Under the pieces are notes generated by a model that was not told where the DNA came from, searched no databases, and worked only from the letters and a program-made list of their open reading frames with translations. A program made the translations under genes and the position numbers. Below are positions 15,388 through 22,597 of a stretch of DNA of 46,229 bases, one piece after another. Within the stretch, counting starts at the first letter, position 1. The number at the start of each line of letters is the position of its first letter. Where the stretch lies: positions 1 to 46,229 of the IMG/VR virus record IMGVR_UViG_3300032293_000850; one strand, 5' to 3'. The stretch is from a virus.

Positions 15388-16223
15388 TCATTGGTGCATT
15401 TACAAATTACAATTACAATCAATTAAAACCTTGGGTTGAATCGATTGATAAACTACAGGGTTCAAACAATATCGAAAAGGTGATGGTTGTTGGTAATGCT
15501 TCACAAGAAACTAAAAATGAATTAACAAAAAGAAACTTCATTTTAGTTGATATGCCGCAGGCAAATATTCCTGTGCATGTTCTCCGATTTCTCTCCATCT
15601 ATGAATACCTAAGAACCAATCATAACAAATATCGTTATGTGGTTACTACTGATGTTAAAGATGTTTACTTTCAAATGAATCCGTTTCAATGGTTAGAGAA
15701 CAATCTAGGATCCTGTAAATTGGTTGCCGGTTCAGAAGGTATGAGATACAAAGATGAGCCTTGGGGTAATGAGAACTTAATGCAAGCCTACGGTCCGTAT
15801 GTACACAATCTATTCAAAGATAATGTAATATACAATGTAGGAACGATTGGTGGTGAATCGGAGTATGTTAAAGACTTAGTGTTCAACATCTTCACTAATG
15901 CCACCAATCGTCCAATTCCTATCGTTGACCAAGCGGTATACAATGTGTTAATCAATACTGTGCCGTATAGCGACATTACTTATTTTGCATATCAATTGGA
16001 TGGATGGGCATGCCAGGCCGGCACAACAGTAGATCCATCCAAAATAGAACAGTTTAGGCCAAACCTACTGGAAGCTGAGCCTAAATTTGAGGAGGGTGTT
16101 GTTAAAACATCTTTGGGACAACCTTTCTGTATTGTGCATCAATATGACCGAGTACCTGAATGGAAAAAGTTTGTTGAGAAAAAATATGGGCAAGAAGATT
16201 TAATTACTTTTAGGACAACATAA
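15366..16223 (+). CDS. Glycosyltransferase-like protein (GT-A type)
   Basis: A protein of 285 aa. VVTTDVKDVYFQMNPFQW (about residues 95-112) is a metal-binding Asp motif in a GT-A context, and YNVGTIGGESEYVKDLV resembles the NxGxxGG loop of sugar transferases that scan a membrane or glycan acceptor. The start has its own GGAG site and lies 22 nt inside the preceding gene. Acceptor and sugar are not predictable. Confidence 0.65.
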   Translation: MASKKDLIIGAFTNYNYNQLKPWVESIDKLQGSNNIEKVMVVGNASQETKNELTKRNFILVDMPQANIPVHVLRFLSIYEYLRTNHNKYRYVVTTDVKDVYFQMNPFQWLENNLGSCKLVAGSEGMRYKDEPWGNENLMQAYGPYVHNLFKDNVIYNVGTIGGESEYVKDLVFNIFTNATNRPIPIVDQAVYNVLINTVPYSDITYFAYQLDGWACQAGTTVDPSKIEQFRPNLLEAEPKFEEGVVKTSLGQPFCIVHQYDRVPEWKKFVEKKYGQEDLITFRTT

Positions 16224-16750
16224 TGGACTTTGAAAAAGAATATCAAGATGCGTGTGTGAGAGTTACAGACATACACGAACATTTACCTATCATATCGGAA
16301 TTAACTTCGGAATGTAAACACGCAACAGAACTTGGTGTGGGTTGGGCTCAAAGCACTAGAGCCTTTTTACGACATGATGTTGAATTACACAGTTACGAAT
16401 ATTCACCTTTGCCGGGAATTATCGACTTTTTTATTCAAGCAAAAAAATCTGGCCGAAATGCAACACTACATATTGATGATACACGCAAAGTAGAAATTGC
16501 AGAAACCGATATTATGTTGGTAGATAGTTTACATGTTTATGAACAAGTAAAAACTGAACTGGAATTGCACGCTGGTAAAGTAAAAAAGTATCTGTTGTTT
16601 CATGATACCACACTATTTGCAGACAATGGTGAATTTGGTGGCAAAGGTATCTGGCCAGCTGTTCAAGAATTTATCGACTCACATCCAGAATGGCAACTGA
16701 TTGAGAGAAGAACTAATAATAATGGTTTAACAATTTTAAAGAGAGTATAA
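16223..16750 (+). CDS. Class I SAM methyltransferase-like protein
   Basis: A protein of 175 aa. ATELGVGWAQSTRAFL resembles the glycine-rich motif I of SAM-dependent methyltransferases, followed by the acidic strand LHSYEYSP, motif DIMLVDSLHVYEQVKTELEL, and LLFHDTTLFAD. This small family is common in phage and bacterial glycan clusters and is likely to methylate a sugar. It starts in a TAATG overlap. Confidence 0.65.
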   Translation: MDFEKEYQDACVRVTDIHEHLPIISELTSECKHATELGVGWAQSTRAFLRHDVELHSYEYSPLPGIIDFFIQAKKSGRNATLHIDDTRKVEIAETDIMLVDSLHVYEQVKTELELHAGKVKKYLLFHDTTLFADNGEFGGKGIWPAVQEFIDSHPEWQLIERRTNNNGLTILKRV

Positions 16751-17751
16751 TGAAAATCTTTATTACAGGAATTGCAGGTTTCCTAGGTAGCCACCTTGCA
16801 GATAGAATGTTGGATTTAGGACACGAAGTTCTTGGTAATGACACTCTTATTGGTGGTTATCGTGACAATGTTCCAAAGAAAGCAAAATTATATGTTGTCG
16901 ATTGTTGTGATATTGAAAAGATGACATATGTTATGGAAGGTTGTGATATTGTAATTCATACTGCTGCTACTGCACATGAAGGCCTTTCTGTATTCAGTCC
17001 TAGTTTTATTACCAAAAATATTTTTGAAGCCTCTGTTGCAACAATCTCCGCAGCAATACAAAACAAAGTAAAACGATTCGTATATTGTACCTCAATGGCA
17101 AGATATGGTAATCAACCACATCCATTTACAGAAGATATGGCACCACGACCAGTAGACCCATATGGTGTTGCAAAAGTTGCTGGTGAAGATGTATTAAAGA
17201 TTCTTGCAGAAACACACGGCATGGAATGGAACATTGCTGTACCACATAACATCGTTGGTCCTCGCCAAAAGTTTGATGATCCATTCCGTAATGTAATGAG
17301 TATTATGGCTAATCGTAATCTCCGTGGTAAACCTGCAATCATTTATGGTGACGGCAATCAAACTCGTTGTTTCTCGTACATTGCTGATTGTATTAATTGT
17401 TTGGAGAAGATGGCATTGGATCCAAAGGTTGTTGGTGAAATTATCAACATTGGTCCTGATGATGGTACAATCTCAATTAAAGAATTGGCAGTATTGGTTG
17501 CAAAAGAAACTGGATTTGAAGGTGAAGCAATTCATGTGCCAGACCGACCAAGAGAAGTTAAACACGCAGATTGCTCTGCTGATAAGGCAAGATGGTTACT
17601 ACAATATGAAACCAAAACTACATTAGAAAAGTCTATTCAAGAAACTGTATCATACATTAAGAAAAAAGGTCCTAGAGAATTTGACTATTCTTATCCAGTG
17701 GAGATTATCAATGAAAAAACTCCTAAAACATGGAAAGACAGGTTAATGTAA
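16750..17751 (+). CDS. NAD-dependent sugar-nucleotide epimerase/dehydratase (SDR)
   Basis: A protein of 333 aa, normal length for extended SDR enzymes. The Rossmann motif ITGIAGFLGSHL (TGxxGxxG, residues 5-16) is followed by VDCCDIE, VIHTAATAHEG, VYCTSMARYG (active-site Ser/Thr) and the catalytic pair DPYGVAK (YxxxK). GPRQKFDDPFRN and YGDGNQTRCFSYIADC are substrate-binding blocks of GalE-like proteins. It would interconvert or dehydrate a nucleotide-sugar for the neighbouring transferases. The stop overlaps the next ATG. Confidence 0.9.
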   Translation: MKIFITGIAGFLGSHLADRMLDLGHEVLGNDTLIGGYRDNVPKKAKLYVVDCCDIEKMTYVMEGCDIVIHTAATAHEGLSVFSPSFITKNIFEASVATISAAIQNKVKRFVYCTSMARYGNQPHPFTEDMAPRPVDPYGVAKVAGEDVLKILAETHGMEWNIAVPHNIVGPRQKFDDPFRNVMSIMANRNLRGKPAIIYGDGNQTRCFSYIADCINCLEKMALDPKVVGEIINIGPDDGTISIKELAVLVAKETGFEGEAIHVPDRPREVKHADCSADKARWLLQYETKTTLEKSIQETVSYIKKKGPREFDYSYPVEIINEKTPKTWKDRLM

Positions 17752-18509
17752 TGACTGATGTTTCTTTTTGTCACCTCGCCTCAACAGGTAAAAAAATATC
17801 CACAGAAAAAATAGTAGAAAATAATCGTAAACATTATCCAGATGCTTATTATTTTTTAGGCTCAGATGCTGCTGATGATTTATCTGAAATTGGACTGAAC
17901 AATAAATGTGATTATTATCCATTTTCTGTAAAAGTTGGATATCCTAGTTACGATTTAAAAAAACTACTGTTATGGTTTGAAAGATTTAAATTAGCTTGCC
18001 AAAATTGTAACACTTCACATATAATGATGATGGAAGACGATGTTTGGATTAAAAAACAATTGTCTATTGAAGATGCTTGGGAGATGGCAGGACACGATAT
18101 TAGAATTGGTAATATTATTCCTGATTTTATTATTGATAGTATTGAAGAATTTTCTGGCAAAAGGCCATTAACAAATCAATATGGTTGTGGTGGAGGATCA
18201 ATATTCAAAGTGTCTACCTTTTTGAATAACCATGATAGAGTAATTGCTTGGTTTAAGAATAATCACGATAAGTTTCAACAACAATATAACCCACTAGGAT
18301 TTATGGATTGTTATATGGTAGTTTATTATATGTTGTGTGGAAAAGATTATAGTGTTAATCCATATTTGACAGATACACATCATCACCAAAAAGGTTTTGA
18401 TTTTGATAAATTTGTAGAAGATCAACCTGAACATATTGAAATCATCAACAACTATAAAAAATATTATTGGCCAGAGAATAATGATGTACTCACTTTTATC
18501 ACATTATGA
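17751..18509 (+). CDS. Putative glycosyltransferase
   Basis: A protein of 252 aa from the ATG at 17751, which overlaps the epimerase stop (TAATG). An in-frame ATG 21 nt upstream is less likely. MMMEDDVWI (about residue 92) looks like a DxD motif on a hydrophobic strand, and QYGCGGGSIFKVS like the Gly-rich acceptor loop of GT-A enzymes. DTHHHQKGF lies near the C-terminus. The family is not certain. Confidence 0.55.
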   Translation: MTDVSFCHLASTGKKISTEKIVENNRKHYPDAYYFLGSDAADDLSEIGLNNKCDYYPFSVKVGYPSYDLKKLLLWFERFKLACQNCNTSHIMMMEDDVWIKKQLSIEDAWEMAGHDIRIGNIIPDFIIDSIEEFSGKRPLTNQYGCGGGSIFKVSTFLNNHDRVIAWFKNNHDKFQQQYNPLGFMDCYMVVYYMLCGKDYSVNPYLTDTHHHQKGFDFDKFVEDQPEHIEIINNYKKYYWPENNDVLTFITL

Positions 18510-19050
18510 ACAAAATCGGCCTAGGTATTTGGACACAGACAAAGAACATCCTAGTCATGAATATATAAGTAAATTCTATACCTTTGAATTTGAGAAATAT
18601 AAGAACAAACAAATTAATATTTTAGAAATTGGTTGTGCTTCTGGTGGTAGTTTGTTATTATGGTCGGATTATTTTCCTCATGCAACAATATATGGTGTTG
18701 ATAGTGGCCAAGATGCAAGATTTAAACGATGTAAAAGTTCTACCGCAGGCAATAATAGAATAAAATTGTATGAAGCGAGTGGTTATAATCCTGATTTGGT
18801 AAATGCATTGCCAAATTTTGATATAATTATTGATGACGGCCCACACACAAAAGAAAGTCATTTACAGTTTTTAGATTTATATGTAAATAAATTAAACCGA
18901 AGTGGTGTTTTAATTATTGAAGATGTGGAAAATATATCTTATGGTATAGAGTATAGTAAAAAGTTAACCTCAGATTTTCAATATGCAACACTTGACATTA
19001 ATACAAAAAAAGAGTATAATAGTATTTTATTTGTAGCAAGAAAAATATGA
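18484..19050 (+). CDS. Class I SAM methyltransferase
   Basis: About 188 aa from the ATG at 18484; an in-frame ATG at 18436 lies deeper inside the previous gene and is less likely. Motif I is ILEIGCASGGSLLLW, motif II IYGVDSGQD, and the conserved FDIIIDDGPHTKESHLQFL and GVLIIEDVENI match cephalosporin-hydroxylase or sugar O-methyltransferase type proteins found in glycan loci. It lies between glycosyltransferase-like genes, so methylation of a surface glycan or nucleotide-sugar is the natural reading. Confidence 0.8.
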   Translation: MYSLLSHYEQNRPRYLDTDKEHPSHEYISKFYTFEFEKYKNKQINILEIGCASGGSLLLWSDYFPHATIYGVDSGQDARFKRCKSSTAGNNRIKLYEASGYNPDLVNALPNFDIIIDDGPHTKESHLQFLDLYVNKLNRSGVLIIEDVENISYGIEYSKKLTSDFQYATLDINTKKEYNSILFVARKI

Positions 19051-19835
19051 ATGACATTACAATAGTTACCGCTTTCTTTGACATTGGTCGTGGTGATTGG
19101 TCTCCTGATAAAGGACTACCACACTATCTACAAAGAACAACACAAACCTATCTAGAAAGATTTGGTCATATGGCTAAATTGGAAAATGATATGGTTGTTT
19201 ATACTTCAAAAGATATGGTGGATGAGGTTAGAAGGTTGCGCCAAGATAAGCCAACACAAATATTAATAGTTGACTTTAAGAATAGTTTTCAAAATCTTAG
19301 GGAAGAAATTAATAAAGTACAAAAGAACTCCTCTTATCAAAGTAAAATTAATCCAAGTCAAGTAAAAAATCCAGAATACTGGAATGCCGATTATGTTCTT
19401 GTGAATTTATTAAAATCATCTTTTGTCAATCGTGCCTTAGATGTAATTAAAACGGATTTGGTTGCTTGGCTAGACTTTGGTTATTGTCGTGATGAGTCTG
19501 TACGCAATGGTGTAAAACGCTGGCAGTATCCTTTTGATAAAGATAAAATACACTTCTTTAATTTAAAAGATTGGAAAGAAGGAACATTTATTGAAGAAGT
19601 GATATCAAATAATGATGTGCATATTACAGGACCTTGCATTGTAGCCGGTAGAACAATGTGGCCAACTTTAGAAAAATTAGTTCACCACAATGTGAATGAA
19701 CTATTGAGTAATAACTTAATAGATGATGACCAAACCTTATTGTTGATGTCATATTTACAAGCACCAAATCATTTTGAATTGCATAAAGTATCCGAACATG
19801 ATTGGTTTACAATATTTAAGGATTATAGTGAATGA
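19047..19835 (+). CDS. HtrL/YibB-like protein
   Basis: A protein of 262 aa. The N-terminus ITIVTAFFDIGRGDW and the following LENDMVVYTSKDM match the WlaTC/HtrL family, associated with lipopolysaccharide or glycan biosynthesis. LVAWLDFGYCRDE is a further family block (Asp-Phe-Gly). It begins and ends with ATGA overlaps in the glycan island. Confidence 0.7.
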   Translation: MNDITIVTAFFDIGRGDWSPDKGLPHYLQRTTQTYLERFGHMAKLENDMVVYTSKDMVDEVRRLRQDKPTQILIVDFKNSFQNLREEINKVQKNSSYQSKINPSQVKNPEYWNADYVLVNLLKSSFVNRALDVIKTDLVAWLDFGYCRDESVRNGVKRWQYPFDKDKIHFFNLKDWKEGTFIEEVISNNDVHITGPCIVAGRTMWPTLEKLVHHNVNELLSNNLIDDDQTLLLMSYLQAPNHFELHKVSEHDWFTIFKDYSE

Positions 19836-20572
19836 AAATATATCTTAATGGAACTGCCAACTTAGGCGACTTCTTAAATGGTTTGCCGGTTCTTTCTGGT
19901 ATCAGTAAGTCGTATGGTAAGTTTGATTTAATTATTAAGCATGAAATGCGAAAGTTTAATGGCATCAAAGAATTTTTGGTGTACCAAGACATTTTTAGTA
20001 GTGTTGAATTTGATGATGACCTTTTCTTTACTGGTGCAACACACATGAGCAGTTGGCCAATCAGAGAAGATAAAAATAATCTCTGGCGACCAATTGAAAC
20101 TTGCCGTTATGAAAATTTTATGAAGGATGTTAATCACATGAAATTTCAAGTTGATGATGATTTCACAGTAAAAACACCAGAATATGATATTACTGTGAAA
20201 GACGCCTATTATGTTGGTGATAGGTGGGCTGTAGGTAATATTGATGATCGTAGAGAAACCCACGTACTATCACACTTAAAAGATTGTGAATTCATTGATT
20301 TCAATCGGCCCATGTTAGAGAATGCTTATATCATTAAAAATTTAAAGAAACCGTTCATCACAAACTTTACTGGCGTTGGTATGCTAGCTGACTTGTGTAA
20401 TGTTCCTTTATATTGTGTGTGGAAGGCAGAAGATTGGAAACCAGAATTTAGAGTAGGTGATGATGTATCTTGGGACGATGGTAAGAACATTGATAAAGTA
20501 TTTGAAAAACATTTCTATCTCAACCGTAAAGCAAAACTAGTTCATGCAAAAGATTTAGAAAGTTTATTATGA
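19832..20572 (+). CDS. GT9/heptosyltransferase-like protein (divergent)
   Basis: A protein of 246 aa. NGTANLGDFLNGLPVLSG at the N-terminus is the GDxxxxxP pattern of family 9 glycosyltransferases, and FITNFTGVGMLADLCNVPLYC resembles their donor-site TG-x-G/H segment. It is shorter than typical heptosyltransferases, and the next gene looks related, so the two may act together or one may be non-catalytic. Confidence 0.5.
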   Translation: MKIYLNGTANLGDFLNGLPVLSGISKSYGKFDLIIKHEMRKFNGIKEFLVYQDIFSSVEFDDDLFFTGATHMSSWPIREDKNNLWRPIETCRYENFMKDVNHMKFQVDDDFTVKTPEYDITVKDAYYVGDRWAVGNIDDRRETHVLSHLKDCEFIDFNRPMLENAYIIKNLKKPFITNFTGVGMLADLCNVPLYCVWKAEDWKPEFRVGDDVSWDDGKNIDKVFEKHFYLNRKAKLVHAKDLESLL

Positions 20573-21282
20573 TTATCAATATTGAACCAGGTACTTTTGG
20601 TACAGTTCGTAATGGTGATATGATTGGTGTCGCTAATGTTCTAGAACACCTTAGAAAAACAAATAACAATCCTACAATACAGTTTCATTTGAAACCAGGA
20701 AATGTTAGCTCAGACACACATTGTCAAACATTTTATGAGATAATGTTGAAGATGACTAACTATTTCTCCAAAGAAGAAGGTACAGAGTCCTTACCTTGGA
20801 GAAAGGTCAATGTTTGGGACTTTAGAGATATCTCTGGTGACCTGGTAAAAATACACAATGATGCTCAAATGGAAAAGAAAATTGTTATTTTTCCATTGTT
20901 TGATGCACCATACAACACATACCGAAATTGGCCTAGAGAACTATTGCCAAAATTGATTGAAAAATTTAGTATTGATGAGTATAAAGATTATGAAAAAATA
21001 ATTTGTAAAAAAGGTGAACCGACAGAAGGTTGTCCATTTGAAGGTTGGAGGTATTCTACCAACTTTGTTCAGAATTATTACCACATTACCACATCGGAAA
21101 TCTTTATTGGTGGTGATACCGGTTCTAGCCATTTTGCATGGGCACTTGACAGAGGACCTAAGGATATGTTATACTATAACTCCAGTAGAGGATTGATACA
21201 TACACTACCGTTTTATCTGTTACAAGGAAAGGGTAGAATGTCAAACTATTGGTTGGATTTTGAAGGTACAAAATGGAATTAA
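20569..21282 (+). CDS. GT9/heptosyltransferase-like protein
   Basis: A protein of 237 aa. FIGGDTGSSHFAWAL (about residues 180-195) is a clear GT-B donor-site signature of heptosyltransferase-type enzymes (GDTG-x-x-H-x-A). The N-terminus (IEPGTFGTVRNGDMIGV) and KIVIFPLFDAPYNTYRNWP fit the first Rossmann domain. It is the last gene of the glycan island and is followed by a 124-nt gap holding a late promoter. Confidence 0.6.
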   Translation: MIINIEPGTFGTVRNGDMIGVANVLEHLRKTNNNPTIQFHLKPGNVSSDTHCQTFYEIMLKMTNYFSKEEGTESLPWRKVNVWDFRDISGDLVKIHNDAQMEKKIVIFPLFDAPYNTYRNWPRELLPKLIEKFSIDEYKDYEKIICKKGEPTEGCPFEGWRYSTNFVQNYYHITTSEIFIGGDTGSSHFAWALDRGPKDMLYYNSSRGLIHTLPFYLLQGKGRMSNYWLDFEGTKWN

Positions 21283-21353
21283 AAGACAACATTTGATGCA
21301 CTATGTATCGAACCCAATCTTTCTATAGTTTAGCTGTATAAATCCAAAAGTTG

Positions 21354-21361
21354 TATAAATA
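21354..21361 (+). promoter_or_regulatory. T4-type late promoter
   Basis: A perfect TATAAATA, 45 nt upstream of the next ATG in the 21283-21406 gap. A second near-match (TATAAATC, 21337-21344) lies just before it. It separates the glycan genes from the internal-head-type genes, as expected for a switch to late transcription. Confidence 0.75.
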
Positions 21362-21406
21362 AGCGAACGGCAACCAAAGTGTGTTGCAAATCTAGTAAGG
21401 AAATCA

Positions 21407-22597
21407 ATGTTATCATTTAAGTCATTCTTAAAAGAAGAATCTGAAACGGGTTCTGAACTTAAACACATTCATCATGCGGAAGATAGACCTTTAATGCATG
21501 GACATTCTGGTTTTGAACACGCTCATGCCGCTTTGATGAAAGCCCATGCACACATGACTGGTGGACATAAAAGTACCAATCTGACAATGAAATATGATGG
21601 TTCACCATCGATTGTTTTTGGTCATCATCCTAAGAATAATAAATTCTTTGTTGCAACCAAATCGGCTTTCAATAAGAATCCAAAGATTAACCACACAGAA
21701 GCTGATATTGATAGAAATCATGGCCACGCACCAGGATTAGCAAAAACACTTAAACACGCTCTCAAACATCTGCCAAAAGTAACACCCAAACAAGGAGTAT
21801 TTCAAGGCGACTTGATGCACCATGCAGATACCAAAACACTACACGAAGGTTATCTAGCAGAAGCTAAAGGTGATGTTTCTTTCACACCAAATACCATCAC
21901 ATATACCGCTAAAGGTAAAGAAGCCGACAAGATTAAAAAATCTAAAGTTGGTGTTGTGGTGCATACTCAATATAGTAATGACTTAAAACACAATACTCCT
22001 CATGTGGATACCAGTAAATTTAAAGAGCATCCAGATGTACACATTCATGGTGCTGAACATGATACAAGTAAAGTTAAACACTCAGCTGAGAACGAGAAAC
22101 ACTTTCAGAAACATATGGCTGCAGCCAAAGAAATTCATGACACTCATGGTCACAAAATGTATGATTCTATACACAAAAATCATAGTGGAGAAACTGGCCA
22201 CCTATCGACATACATAAACAAGACAGTAAGACACGATGAAGTGCCTAGTGTAAAAGGTTTTAAAGAACACTTGCATGATGTTCATTCTAAAATGGCTGCA
22301 AAAGTTAAAACTGATAAATCCAAATCAGAAAAGACTAAAGAAGGAACTTCTCAGATTTCTCATGTAGAAAAACACAAAGCACATTATGGAAACTTATTGT
22401 CAATGCATCACCATTTACACCAAGCCAAAAATGCTTTGGTTAAATCATTAGAAACACATGAAGGACATTACCAACACCACATTGAAGGTAAAAAGTCTAA
22501 ACCTGAAGGTTTCGTAGTTCATCACGACAATCAACCAACCAAATTGGTTAACCGTGCTGAATTTGCTAAACAAAATTTATTAAAAGTGCGTAAATGA
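21407..22597 (+). CDS. His-rich internal-head-type protein with ligase-like nucleotidyltransferase motifs
   Basis: A protein of 396 aa, extremely rich in His and Lys. The N-terminus MLSFKSFLKEE matches the capsid-targeting type MKTYQEFIAE of T4 internal proteins. Motifs of the DNA/RNA ligase superfamily are visible in order: K62-Y-D-G-S-P (motif I, KxDG), VFQGDLM (residues 131-137, motif III-like), PEGFVV (366-371, motif IV) and TKLVNR with K379 (motif V). This suggests an enzyme that forms a Lys-AMP or Lys-NMP intermediate, perhaps packaged in the head. The late promoter upstream supports structural timing. Activity and substrate are unknown. Confidence 0.55.
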   Translation: MLSFKSFLKEESETGSELKHIHHAEDRPLMHGHSGFEHAHAALMKAHAHMTGGHKSTNLTMKYDGSPSIVFGHHPKNNKFFVATKSAFNKNPKINHTEADIDRNHGHAPGLAKTLKHALKHLPKVTPKQGVFQGDLMHHADTKTLHEGYLAEAKGDVSFTPNTITYTAKGKEADKIKKSKVGVVVHTQYSNDLKHNTPHVDTSKFKEHPDVHIHGAEHDTSKVKHSAENEKHFQKHMAAAKEIHDTHGHKMYDSIHKNHSGETGHLSTYINKTVRHDEVPSVKGFKEHLHDVHSKMAAKVKTDKSKSEKTKEGTSQISHVEKHKAHYGNLLSMHHHLHQAKNALVKSLETHEGHYQHHIEGKKSKPEGFVVHHDNQPTKLVNRAEFAKQNLLKVRK

